Source: Adhaeribacter terrigena (GTDB lineage Bacteria > Bacteroidota > Bacteroidia > Cytophagales > Hymenobacteraceae). Taken from it: 64,000 nt of DNA. Positions 41,977 to 51,807 of the stretch are shown one piece after another. The stretch is taken from contig NZ_JAEHFX010000004.1 in the NCBI RefSeq assembly GCF_016623615.1, forward strand, positions 62,001 to 126,000, in the 5' to 3' direction. The position numbers were made by a program, and so were the translations under genes. Each line of letters begins with the position of its first letter. The stretch's first letter is position 1. The notes below the pieces were generated by a model that worked only from the letters and a program-made list of their open reading frames with translations, was not told where the DNA came from and searched no databases.

Positions 41977-44900
41977 ATGAAGAATAACCTGCTACTGCTT
42001 TTTGCAACGCTTGCCTGGTGGCTTTTCCCTGGTCAGGCTTTTTCCCAGAATTGCCAGGTAAATGTTACGGCTTCGGCCACCACCATTCACCTGGGCGAAA
42101 CAGTTTCCTTAACGGCCAGCGGCGCAGTGCGCTACGTTTGGGCGCCCTCGCAGGAGCTGAGCAGCAGCAAAAATGCTACGGTAACAACTTCGCCTTCGGC
42201 CACCACCACTTTTGTGGTAATTGGTACCTGCGCCGATAGCACTACTTCCAGCCAGGCGGTTACCATTACCGTTTTACCTCCTAAATTGCCTTATTTTCAG
42301 AGTTTTGAGCAGAATATTATTGGCTGGACCACGGGCGGTACGAATTCCAGTTGGGCTTGGGGCACGCCGGCTAAAAACGTGATCAGCGGCGCGGCTTCGG
42401 GCACCAAAGCCTGGATGAACGGCGGTTTAACGGGGCAGTATAACGCCAACGAAAATTCCTGGCTGCAAAGCCCGCCTTTCGATTTTACGCATCTCTATGA
42501 CCCGGAATTACAAATGAGAGTCTGGTGGGATGCCGAAACTGATATGGATGGGGCTATTTTGCAAAGTTCGGTAGCTGGCGGCCCCTGGCAACTGGTAGGG
42601 GCTCTAGGCCCGGATTGGTACAACAGCAGCAACGTGAACAGCCGCCCGGCCAACCAGACCACCGGCTGGAGCGGCAGCGGCACCAGCGGCAGTAATGGCT
42701 GGGATACGGTAAGAGTCAGTATTCCGGGTTTGGCGGGCATGAATAACGTGCGTTTTCGCATTCTTTTCAGAGCGAACGGTTCTGCCCAGCACGATGGTTT
42801 TGCCATCGATGATTTTACGATAAAAGGCCAGCCCGATATTTCTGTTGCCGGTTTAAGCAATCCCTTGCAAGGCTGTAATCCGGTAAATTCTATTTCGGTA
42901 AAGATCCAGAACCGCAGCATAGAAGATGTAGACCTGAGCAAAACCCCGATCACGGTACAAATTGCCTTAAGCGGCCCCAAAACTGGAAACTATACTACCA
43001 TTTTAAACTCTGGTATTCTGAAAGGCAATGCCTTTATTATAGCCACGCTTCCTTCGGGCGGGCTGAAAATGGATGTGACCGGAGCTTATGCCTTTAACAT
43101 TTCTGCCACCATGGCCGGCGATGTGCGCTTGTCTAACAATACGCTGGTGCAAACGGTAAACGTTTCGGGTACGCCGCCGCCGGCGCCTTTGGCCATTCCT
43201 TATTTCCAGGATTTTAATAATGCTATATCGGGGCAGGACCCATTAGCAGCTATTGGCTGGGGACCTAATCCTTTGGCTTCAACCGGAGTGCCTTATTATG
43301 GCTCAAACCGGGCAGCAAGAATTGGCGGTGCCCTGGGTGCGGGCGTCAACTATTTTTCCACCCAATCTCCAAAAATTAGCGGCATCACTTCCAACACGTA
43401 TGTGGTATTCGATTACCGGCTCGATAACGGCAACCGGACCTTTACCAGCATAGGAGGAGCTAAAGTTTATGTACAGCTACAGCTCGATTGCGATACCGCT
43501 TACCGCACCCTTATGCAGCTGGATAGTTCCACTACCAAATTCTTTACCAATGATGGCGCCTCGCCGGATTTCTACAAATCGGTTTTTCTGCCGTTAAGCC
43601 AGTACCAGGGGCACGACGTAAAAGTGCGGTTCATGATAAGAAGCGTTGGCGCGCCTGCGGTAACTTTATTTATAGATAATTTCGGGGTAAGGGAAGTACG
43701 CCCGGTAGACATTGCCATAACTGGCGCAGGCCCAGGCAATACCAATTACAGATGCGGCGGTAACCAGGGGGTTAGCGTGAAGCTCAGCAACGCGGGGCTG
43801 GAAGTGCTGAACCTGGCGGTGAATAAAGTCCAGGTTACCGTTAAAACCACCGATCCGAACGGCAACAAGCAAACTTTTACCAGACTGATCAGCAAAGGCG
43901 TTATCCCGATAAACGGCGATTCGGTTTTTGTAATTGACCCTGCTAATTTCAATATGCACGCGCAGGGCATTTACCACTACGAAGCTTACGGAAAACTGCT
44001 CATAGCCGGTATCGATTCAAAACCGGGCAACGATACCATTCGGTCAACTTCAGAAGTGAAAAGTATCGCGCCTACGCCTTTTTATATTAAAGCCCAGGAT
44101 ATTACAGATAGTCGTAGTATCTGGGATACCGATTTCAGAAGCATCTGGCTCCGGTTTACCGGTCAGTTCAGAGTAAATTATCTCTACCAACATCAAGATG
44201 CTGCCCTTCGGGCGCAACTACACCGCGATAAGAATTCAGCTTATATCATTTCCCAGCCTATAGGCCCGGTAAAACCGACCGACCATCTGTTCTTCGATTA
44301 TTATTTCCAGAACCCGGATAGTACCCGAGCCAATCTTGCGCAGACCCAGGCTTATATAGAGGCCTTTGCTTCCGTAGACTGCGGGGTAACATATACTTCG
44401 CTGGGCCGCCTGGATGCTTCGAATCACGTTGCAGTATCCGGTTTCAGAAAGCTGTTCTTTAGTCTTTCCGCCTTTGCCGGCAAAAATGTAGTGATCAAGA
44501 TCGTGGCCGGCAGTCAGAATAACAGCAGCCTGATGGTGAATATTAACAATTTTGAAATAAAACCGCAGGGGGCAGATATAGATGTTAAGGAAATTATTGT
44601 GCCCACCGCTCTATGTGCCGGGTTTAACGGTGCCTCGGTGCTGGCTGTAAAGCTTCATAATAAAGGCACGCAGCCCCTGAATTTCAGTGCAACGCCGGTT
44701 ACTGTAACCCTAAAGGAAGCGCTGTTAACGTTTGGCTCCTACAATACTGTGGTAAATACCGGAACGCTGGCGGTAGATTCGACAATAATAGTAACGGTAA
44801 CCAACAATTATAATTTTAATCAGGGTGGCATGCACCACTTCAAGGCATTTACTACCATGCCCGGCAATGTTGTCCATGCCCGCGATACGGTAAGAACTTT

Positions 44901-47900
44901 TAAGTGGTCCGACCCTGCGCAAACAGTGCCTTATTTTGAAGACTTTTCCACTAATATGACGGCCGTTTGGCTGGAAGAACCAGGCGAAAGCAATATGGAT
45001 CAGCATTCGTACAGCCTCAGGCCGGACACCCGGTATTTCGATCAACATCAGGCGTACAAAAAAAATAAAAGCCGGCAAACCATCCTTACGCCCCCTATTC
45101 AGGGAATAACTCCCAATACGCGGTTGATCTTCGACTTATATGATTTTCTCAACAATACCTTATGGGGTGACCCGGTGCCGCAATTTTCCGGTTTGCCTTC
45201 GCCACCGCACCCTTTTGCCGGCTCCAGGCACAAACTGGAAATACAGGCTTTAGTAAATTGCGGGCAGTCTACGGTTTCTTTGTGGACCCTGGACAGTGCT
45301 AATTACCGCCCGATAGGAAATGCCTACAAAGCTTATATAGACCTGACCCCGGTGGCCGGGCATCAGAATGTAAAGTTCCGGTTTATACTGCATATAGATA
45401 CCCTGGCAACTTATTACCCTCATTTCATAATCGATAATATTGAAATTAAGAATACCGGTCCGGTAGATCTTGCCATGCAGGAACTGGTAGTGCCGGGAAG
45501 CGGTTGCGCCGGAAACAACCGGGTAAAGATGGTGGTGAAAAATGTTGGTATTGCACCGGTAACTTCCATTCCGGTTTCCTATACTTTAACCAACCAGCTT
45601 CCGGTTACCGAAACCATTCAGCGCATCCTGCAGCCCCACGATACCCTGCATTATTATTTCCAGACGGCCCCCAACCTGTATGCTAATTTTAAACACTATT
45701 TTACCGGCGCGGTAAATCACCCTCAGGATCAGAACGTGGTAAATAACGTAGAAACCCTGCCAAACTATGTAGAAAGGAAAGCACCATTTATTGCGCCTTA
45801 TTCCAATAATTTTAATGGCATTATAGATCCGGAATTGGTTTTATCGGTGCACCATGGGCATGTGCTGAAAAATCAGCCTCCGTTTGCTGATGTTTATATT
45901 GCCAGTGGCGCCGTGAATTTTATTAACGACGGCCAGCGGCAATGGAATGGGTATGCTCCGCGCGTTGCCTGGAAGAAGACCGGCCCGGGCGGAACTGTTA
46001 CGCCTTACGATGCCTGGGAGCTGAATAAAACCTACATCGTTTCGGCTTCTATGTGCATAGATGCTACGAACCTTAGCCGGCCGGAACTGCTTTTCAGCCT
46101 GAAACAAACCTACTGTAACCTGCCGGAAGACAGCTGGTTCCGGGTGTTGGTGAACGGCGTGCAGGTAAGCCCTAACTACAATCCGGTTACCGCTTCCAGC
46201 GACCCTTTTGCCAACCATACCCTGGATCTGTCGGCTTTTGGTGGTACGGTATTCACCATCACCTTTCAGTCTTCTACTGCCAACCGGACCTATAACAGCA
46301 GCGTAGCGGTTTGCGCCGGCGATAAAGCGCTTTTAGATAACCTGACGATCAGGCAAAAAGTGAATACGGCTCTGGATCTTGGTGTGCTGGCCGTGCGTTA
46401 CTCCCCGGATACGTATTGCAACCAGAACAGTAAGGCTACTGCCGAGATCAAAAACCTGAATACGACCAACGTCGATTTTTCGGTGAATCCGCTTACCCTG
46501 GTCCTGGACGCTACCGGAGGAATAACCCGGAAAGACACGCTGGTTATTAACAGCGGCGTATTACTGGCCCAGGCTACCCAGGTATTCCGGTTTGCCAAAC
46601 CACTGGATCTTTCGGCGCCGGGCACGTATAATTTTGCGGTAAATCTGCAGATGCCGGGCGATGCAATAGCTTCCAATAACCAGAAAACACAAAGCATTAT
46701 TACCCCTAACGCGCTGGCTATTCCTTTCCTGGAAAACTTCAACAACTTTAACGCTACAGGATATACCAATTCTGCCGGATTTACAGTTTCGAACCAACAC
46801 TCGCCGCTGGCCACCAATAAGTATGCGTCTTTCAAAAACCAGTACGACACCTGGAATATAGTAAACTACCTGACTACGCCTAAACTTGGCAATATAACGG
46901 CCAATACGGCTTTGCTTTTCGATTTCCGGCACTTCAGTGGCATTAGTGGTGGCAGCGCCGGGTTTCAATTACTGAACGGAGCTTTTAAAGACAGCGTTTA
47001 CGTGCAGGTTTCCGACGATTGCGGTTACAGCTTTACGACCTTGTATGCTTTCGATAACGCTTCGGTGCTGCCTTCGCTGCCATTTCAGAAAATGCAGTTC
47101 AGCCTGGGTGCTTTTGCCGGAAAGAATATCCGGGTGCGCTTGCTGGTGAAAATGCTGCAGCAGGACCATTACGTAAATATTGATAACCTGGAAATAAAAG
47201 AACTGCCAAGCCCATTGGCCGTAACGGCTCTTTATGAACCGCAAACGGGATGCACTACGGCAGAAAAAGTTATTTTAACCCTGAAGAATAACGGAACGGC
47301 CACTTACAATCTGAGCCAGAACCCGCTCACGCTGCACGCAGTTGTTTCCGGCCCGAACCCGCAAAACTATAGTTTGCCTTTAACCACCGGTAGTATTGCC
47401 GCTTTTGCCGAAAAACGGTTTACGCTTGCCACTAATTTTGCTATGACCCAACAGGGAGCCTATACCTTTAAAACCTTCCTGAAACAAGGCAATACGGTGG
47501 TTTCCGATACGGCCCGCTTTATCAGGCAACGGAATACGCCGCTGGCGCTGCCTTATAAAGAAACGTTTAACGTGCCCGTTATAGATTCCCTGAAAACCTG
47601 GAAGTACAAAGGTTTCAAAATCTCGCACAGCAGCGTTTCCGGAGGCAGAATAAGCTTTTACGGAGAGGGGGTAGATACTGCCACCCTGCAATCGCCGGTC
47701 ATACAGCTGCCAACCAATACCACCTTCCTGAAATTCAATTATAAGTTAACCGAATATTTGCATGGCATTGGACACTTTCCGTTCAACCCGGGAGGTTCTT
47801 CCAGCCGTCTGGAAGTGCAGGTTTCTACTGATTGCGGCAGCACTTTTACTACTATCCAGGTTCTGAATACCACCACGGCTATTTTCGGTGATCCCTGGCC

Positions 47901-50409
47901 AGATCCAACCTGGGTTTCGCTGTTGCCTTATGCGGGCCAGGCCATCAGTGTCCGTTTTGTAGCTTTCCGCGATAACCGGATGTTCTGGGCAGAAATGGAT
48001 GACGTGGAAATTGTAGAAATGACTGGTCTGGACGCACAGGTTTTGGCTATTATGGAACCTGAAATAAATGCCTGTACCGATACGTTGCAGCCGGTAAAAG
48101 TAGTGGTGCGCAATAACGGTCCGCTGGCCTTTGCCAATATTCCCCTCAACATAGATGTGAACCAGGATACTACCTTAACCCAACTCATTTCGATCCCGGC
48201 CTTTACCACCGATACCATCTCTTTTACCGGTTTCAGTACCATGGCCGGCGGTAATTTCGATCTGACTGCAACGGCGGTTTTGACTGGCGATATGAAACCG
48301 AATGATAACAGCCGGAGTGCCCGGGTTCGGATCATGCAAAGGCCAACGGTAGACCTGGGCGGCGACGATTGCGTGGAACTGGGCGGCAGTAAAATTCTGG
48401 TAGCCGGAAAACCGAACATGATCTACTTATGGAATACCGGAGCTACTACCAATTCTATTACGGTAAGCACAACGGGCGTTTACAGCGTTACCGTCTGGGA
48501 TCCGAATACCGGTTGCGATGCTTCCGATCAGGTTACCATACGGGTTGGTCAGAATCCGGCCGTAAACCTGGGGCCCGACCAAACCAGCTGCGGCCAGCCG
48601 GTAGTGCTGGATGCCGGACCAGGACTGAATTACCTGTGGTCTACCGGAGCAAAAACTCAAACCATCAGCGTTACAAAATCCGACACGATCATTGCCAGAG
48701 TTTTCAACCCGGTTACCGGCTGCAGTTCACAGGATACCGTAGTGGTGAAATTCAATCCGCTGCCAATTGTAGATCTGGGGGCACCGAAGAATATCTGCGC
48801 CGGCGATTCTATAATCCTGAATGCATATGACCAGCCCGGGTTTACTTATGAATGGAAAGACTTAAGCGGCACCTTGCTGAGTACCGATTCGGTATTGACC
48901 ATGCGTACGGCCGGCATTTATAGCGTGAAGAAAACCAGTTTGTTTGGTTGCGTGAAATCTGATACAGTAGCGGTAAATGTGCATAATCTGCCAATTGCCA
49001 GTCTGGGTACCGACACTACTTTCTGCACCGGCAGCCAGGTAGTTTTAAATGCACAGCAGGGAACGGGTTATACCTACCGCTGGCTGAAAAACGGTATGGT
49101 TATTACCGGCGAAACTACCGATAGCCTTCCGGTAAATGCCATTGGTAATTACGCAGTTGAAATCACGAATGCAAACGGCTGTCTGACCACTTCGGCAGCC
49201 ATTCAGATTGCGGAAGTGCCGCTGCCAACGCCGCTTATTTCCAGCGCGGCCGGTTATACCTTCTGCGCCGGCGATTCGGTAACTTTAAAAGTGCCGCGTA
49301 ATAGTGGCAATACTTACCAGTGGCAGCTAAACGGTATGGATTTAGCTGGAAAAACGGATACCAGTCTGGTAGTAACTGCGGCCGGAAATTATACCTTGCG
49401 GGAAACCAATGCCGGTGGTTGCAGCCAGAGCTCAGTTGCCGCGCAGGTGCAGGTTACCGCACGTCCGGTTCCGGTGATAAATGCTTTGGGTGCTACCAAT
49501 GTTTGCCAGGGACAGAGTGTTGCTTTGTTTACCACTACCTCGGGCACGTACCAGTGGCGCTACAACGGGGCCGATATTACCGGGGCCAACCAGCCAACGT
49601 TCATTGCCAGCCAGACCGGGAAGTACCAGCTGCGGGTAACCAATGCAGTCGGCTGTGCCGATACTTCGCAATCGCTGAACATTAACGTTTATGCGCTGCC
49701 GGTTGCCGGTATATCCCACACCGGTCCGGCCACTTTCTGCGCCGGCGATTCTGTGGCGTTAACGGCCGGAACGGGTTCGGGCTGGAATTACCAGTGGTCG
49801 CACAACGGTATTGCCATTCCGGGCGCTACGGCGGCTACTTTTATGGCCAAACAAGCGGGTAATTACCGGGTGGAAGTGAGCGTGAACGGCGTTTGCAACC
49901 AGGTTTCTGCGCCAACCGTGATCACGGTGCTGCCAAAGCCGGTAGCCACTATTACACAGACCGGAAACATGCTGATTGCTTCCAGCGGATCTACTTACAA
50001 ATGGTTCCTGAACGGCAATATGATTCCAGGTGCTACTGCTCAAACCCACCAGCCAACCGCCAGCGGTTTGTATAAAGTAGAAGTTACGGATGGGGCCTGC
50101 AATGACGTTTCGCAGGAAGTGCAGGTAACTTTAACCGGCGTAAGTCCTGAATGGGTGGCTACCAGCATCAAGGTTTATCCGAACCCGGGCAGCGGCTTGT
50201 TCAACCTGGAAATTACCGACAGCAAAACCGGCGAGGTAAGCCTTATGGTTCGTGACCTGACAGGCAGATTGATCCGGAAGCAAACGCTGAAAAAATCTGG
50301 GAATGAGCTGCATTACAAGCTCGATCTGCAGCATTTGCCGGCGGGTATGTACGTGCTGGAAATGAACCGGAACGGAAGCCTGCGAATTAAAAAGCTGATC
50401 ATAGAATAA
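41977..50409 (+). CDS. Giant T9SS-secreted adhesin-like surface protein
   Basis: 2,810 residues from ATG 41977 (MKNNLLLLFATLAWWLFPGQ), chosen because it opens with a signal peptide ending AFSQ; the ATG at 41890 adds 29 hydrophilic residues. After one Ig-like domain come seven large units that each open with a PYF-x-(D/S)-F type strand (LPYFQSFEQ, IPYFQDFN, VPYFEDFS, IAPYSNNFN, IPFLENFN, LPYKETFN and a diverged one). Each unit has a jelly-roll or MAM-like part and most have a CARDB-like part. From about residue 2125 are eight Ig-like repeats with C-x-G-(D/Q)-S-V-x-L. The C-terminus (SIKVYPNPGSGLFNLEI to IKKLIIE) is a type A T9SS sorting domain, so the protein is exported by PorSS and anchored or released at the surface. 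Confidence 0.9.
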   Translation: MKNNLLLLFATLAWWLFPGQAFSQNCQVNVTASATTIHLGETVSLTASGAVRYVWAPSQELSSSKNATVTTSPSATTTFVVIGTCADSTTSSQAVTITVLPPKLPYFQSFEQNIIGWTTGGTNSSWAWGTPAKNVISGAASGTKAWMNGGLTGQYNANENSWLQSPPFDFTHLYDPELQMRVWWDAETDMDGAILQSSVAGGPWQLVGALGPDWYNSSNVNSRPANQTTGWSGSGTSGSNGWDTVRVSIPGLAGMNNVRFRILFRANGSAQHDGFAIDDFTIKGQPDISVAGLSNPLQGCNPVNSISVKIQNRSIEDVDLSKTPITVQIALSGPKTGNYTTILNSGILKGNAFIIATLPSGGLKMDVTGAYAFNISATMAGDVRLSNNTLVQTVNVSGTPPPAPLAIPYFQDFNNAISGQDPLAAIGWGPNPLASTGVPYYGSNRAARIGGALGAGVNYFSTQSPKISGITSNTYVVFDYRLDNGNRTFTSIGGAKVYVQLQLDCDTAYRTLMQLDSSTTKFFTNDGASPDFYKSVFLPLSQYQGHDVKVRFMIRSVGAPAVTLFIDNFGVREVRPVDIAITGAGPGNTNYRCGGNQGVSVKLSNAGLEVLNLAVNKVQVTVKTTDPNGNKQTFTRLISKGVIPINGDSVFVIDPANFNMHAQGIYHYEAYGKLLIAGIDSKPGNDTIRSTSEVKSIAPTPFYIKAQDITDSRSIWDTDFRSIWLRFTGQFRVNYLYQHQDAALRAQLHRDKNSAYIISQPIGPVKPTDHLFFDYYFQNPDSTRANLAQTQAYIEAFASVDCGVTYTSLGRLDASNHVAVSGFRKLFFSLSAFAGKNVVIKIVAGSQNNSSLMVNINNFEIKPQGADIDVKEIIVPTALCAGFNGASVLAVKLHNKGTQPLNFSATPVTVTLKEALLTFGSYNTVVNTGTLAVDSTIIVTVTNNYNFNQGGMHHFKAFTTMPGNVVHARDTVRTFKWSDPAQTVPYFEDFSTNMTAVWLEEPGESNMDQHSYSLRPDTRYFDQHQAYKKNKSRQTILTPPIQGITPNTRLIFDLYDFLNNTLWGDPVPQFSGLPSPPHPFAGSRHKLEIQALVNCGQSTVSLWTLDSANYRPIGNAYKAYIDLTPVAGHQNVKFRFILHIDTLATYYPHFIIDNIEIKNTGPVDLAMQELVVPGSGCAGNNRVKMVVKNVGIAPVTSIPVSYTLTNQLPVTETIQRILQPHDTLHYYFQTAPNLYANFKHYFTGAVNHPQDQNVVNNVETLPNYVERKAPFIAPYSNNFNGIIDPELVLSVHHGHVLKNQPPFADVYIASGAVNFINDGQRQWNGYAPRVAWKKTGPGGTVTPYDAWELNKTYIVSASMCIDATNLSRPELLFSLKQTYCNLPEDSWFRVLVNGVQVSPNYNPVTASSDPFANHTLDLSAFGGTVFTITFQSSTANRTYNSSVAVCAGDKALLDNLTIRQKVNTALDLGVLAVRYSPDTYCNQNSKATAEIKNLNTTNVDFSVNPLTLVLDATGGITRKDTLVINSGVLLAQATQVFRFAKPLDLSAPGTYNFAVNLQMPGDAIASNNQKTQSIITPNALAIPFLENFNNFNATGYTNSAGFTVSNQHSPLATNKYASFKNQYDTWNIVNYLTTPKLGNITANTALLFDFRHFSGISGGSAGFQLLNGAFKDSVYVQVSDDCGYSFTTLYAFDNASVLPSLPFQKMQFSLGAFAGKNIRVRLLVKMLQQDHYVNIDNLEIKELPSPLAVTALYEPQTGCTTAEKVILTLKNNGTATYNLSQNPLTLHAVVSGPNPQNYSLPLTTGSIAAFAEKRFTLATNFAMTQQGAYTFKTFLKQGNTVVSDTARFIRQRNTPLALPYKETFNVPVIDSLKTWKYKGFKISHSSVSGGRISFYGEGVDTATLQSPVIQLPTNTTFLKFNYKLTEYLHGIGHFPFNPGGSSSRLEVQVSTDCGSTFTTIQVLNTTTAIFGDPWPDPTWVSLLPYAGQAISVRFVAFRDNRMFWAEMDDVEIVEMTGLDAQVLAIMEPEINACTDTLQPVKVVVRNNGPLAFANIPLNIDVNQDTTLTQLISIPAFTTDTISFTGFSTMAGGNFDLTATAVLTGDMKPNDNSRSARVRIMQRPTVDLGGDDCVELGGSKILVAGKPNMIYLWNTGATTNSITVSTTGVYSVTVWDPNTGCDASDQVTIRVGQNPAVNLGPDQTSCGQPVVLDAGPGLNYLWSTGAKTQTISVTKSDTIIARVFNPVTGCSSQDTVVVKFNPLPIVDLGAPKNICAGDSIILNAYDQPGFTYEWKDLSGTLLSTDSVLTMRTAGIYSVKKTSLFGCVKSDTVAVNVHNLPIASLGTDTTFCTGSQVVLNAQQGTGYTYRWLKNGMVITGETTDSLPVNAIGNYAVEITNANGCLTTSAAIQIAEVPLPTPLISSAAGYTFCAGDSVTLKVPRNSGNTYQWQLNGMDLAGKTDTSLVVTAAGNYTLRETNAGGCSQSSVAAQVQVTARPVPVINALGATNVCQGQSVALFTTTSGTYQWRYNGADITGANQPTFIASQTGKYQLRVTNAVGCADTSQSLNINVYALPVAGISHTGPATFCAGDSVALTAGTGSGWNYQWSHNGIAIPGATAATFMAKQAGNYRVEVSVNGVCNQVSAPTVITVLPKPVATITQTGNMLIASSGSTYKWFLNGNMIPGATAQTHQPTASGLYKVEVTDGACNDVSQEVQVTLTGVSPEWVATSIKVYPNPGSGLFNLEITDSKTGEVSLMVRDLTGRLIRKQTLKKSGNELHYKLDLQHLPAGMYVLEMNRNGSLRIKKLIIE

Positions 50410-50491
50410 TAACCGGAATACCGCACTGCAGAGTTGCTTTAGGACGGAAACAGTTTTAAGGCCGCGCCGCAGATCCGGGTTTTATGTCCAT

Positions 50492-50566
50492 ACTTTTTCT
50501 GCCCGAAACCATAGCGTTTTCCTGATACGCGATCAGCAAAATGCTATGGTTTTTGGGTTGAAAAGT
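50492..50566. terminator. Head-to-head pair of TAGCG repeats between convergent genes
   Basis: Left copy ACTTTTTCTGCCCGAAA + CCATAGCGTTTT (50492-50520) on the plus strand. Right copy (50536-50566) on the minus strand reads ACTTTTCAACCCAAAAA + CCATAGCATTTT. The centre CTGATACGCGATCAG is itself palindromic. The whole can fold into a long cruciform or hairpin and sits where both convergent transcripts must end. Confidence 0.75.
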
Positions 50567-50596
50567 GTTTGTAAGGGATGAAAGAAATTTCGGGTT

Positions 50597-51622
50597 TTAA
50601 TGGAAGGCGCAGCTTAAAAATAAACTGTCCGCGTGATCGTGTAGCGGCCTTGCGCGGGGAATAGCCGCTTCCGGCCGAACGGGTAAAACCGGCGGCTGGG
50701 GCTTGGCTTCTTCTTTCAGGTTTTGCAATTCTTTTTCGGAAATGCCGGCCATTTTATTCAGATCGGGCTGGCCGGCGTCTACCCAGCAGGTGTACCAGAA
50801 ACTGCCGGTTAAGGCGATGGCGTAGCGCATTTGCCGCTCCACCTGGCCATTTAGTTTGCGGTGATAATCTTCGCAGAAATCGCGGGAATACACGCGGGTG
50901 TTTACACCGTTACGGTCTTCAAAACTGTATTTTCGGTCTTCGTCAAAACTTTCGGTAACTTCTTTTTCAAACCGCAAAACCGAATCCAAAGCCAGGTGCG
51001 CCCGCGTAACGGCATCCCAGGCGCGCAGCTGCGGATTTTCGAGGTACGTGGCGCGGCCAACGAAGAAATCGTAATTATGCGCCAGTAATTCCGGCAAACG
51101 GCTTTCCCAGAGAGCATGAATGCCGCGCTGATTCGTGAGCTGGCCGTTGTAATTCTGGGTGGTGTGAAGCGGCACGCAGGCATCGGCAATGTAGTGGCCC
51201 ATTTCGCTGGAAAGCCTTAATATTTTATCGGTATCGCGGGCTTTGAAGGCTTCGGTTAACTGGAATTTCATCAGGTTGATGTGCCAGGGAACAATGCCGT
51301 ACGCCATTAAGGTATCTTCGGTGTATTTCGCCACGGCATCTTTCCAGAAACGCGGTAATTTGTAAACCGCGCTGTCGCCGTACACGTCCAGATCGATGTA
51401 ATGCTTCGGGGCTTCGTCGGGGACTAACGTGCGGCGGCTGTCGGGTTTGGTGCTGGTTTCGGTAATGTAAACGATGTGCTTTTTGTAGAACCCGATCATT
51501 TCCGGCGGCAAGGTAAAAACGGCCAGCCGGTCGATGCGGCGGTGCGCGTAAAACCCCCAGGCCATACTTTTTTGAGGCCAAAGCATAGCGTTTAGCAATA
51601 AGAAAAGCAGCAGACGTTTCAT
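50597..51622 (-). CDS. Zinc-dependent phospholipase C / S1-P1 nuclease-like secreted protein
   Basis: 341 residues. Signal peptide MKRLLLFLLLNAMLWPQKSM-A, after which W-G-F-Y-A-H starts the mature form: in this fold the N-terminal Trp and nearby His bind zinc. Other ligands: HYIADACVPLHTTQNYNGQL and GIHALWESRLPEL. Residues 11-19 of the signal peptide are encoded by a TAGCG repeat copy. The C-terminus is Pro/Ala-rich (QPPVLPVRPEAAIPRARPLH). Periplasmic or secreted hydrolase; substrate not known. Confidence 0.82.
   Translation of the reverse strand: MKRLLLFLLLNAMLWPQKSMAWGFYAHRRIDRLAVFTLPPEMIGFYKKHIVYITETSTKPDSRRTLVPDEAPKHYIDLDVYGDSAVYKLPRFWKDAVAKYTEDTLMAYGIVPWHINLMKFQLTEAFKARDTDKILRLSSEMGHYIADACVPLHTTQNYNGQLTNQRGIHALWESRLPELLAHNYDFFVGRATYLENPQLRAWDAVTRAHLALDSVLRFEKEVTESFDEDRKYSFEDRNGVNTRVYSRDFCEDYHRKLNGQVERQMRYAIALTGSFWYTCWVDAGQPDLNKMAGISEKELQNLKEEAKPQPPVLPVRPEAAIPRARPLHDHADSLFLSCAFH
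51566..51593 (+). repeat. TAGCG repeat copy inside a signal-peptide sequence
   Basis: ACTTTTTTGAGGCCAAAG then CATAGCGTTT; on the coding strand it gives N-A-M-L-W-P-Q-K-S. Confidence 0.7.
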
Positions 51623-51670
51623 GTTGGCTGCTTACGGAGAATGGGTTGGTTTGGGTTGTGGTAGTTTAGT

Positions 51671-51733
51671 AGTTTTGGCTAACGTACTGGGTTAAAAGTG
51701 CTTTGGCAATTTTTAGCTGTGGTTATACTTAGG
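51671..51733 (-). other. Cassette boundary sequence A (after the erythromycin-esterase-like gene)
   Basis: On the gene strand the site ends CCAAAGCACTTTTAACC, CAGTACGTTAGCCAAAACTA. The last 20 bases resemble boundary B (CAGCCCGTTGGGCTAAAACT). Position and text fit a diverged attC-like end site. Confidence 0.4.
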
Positions 51734-51807
51734 TTTTCTCCCAATTTTAACCGGATTTCTTATTTAACGAAATATCAGGAAAACTGCTCCAGTAATTATG
51801 CGCTGCA

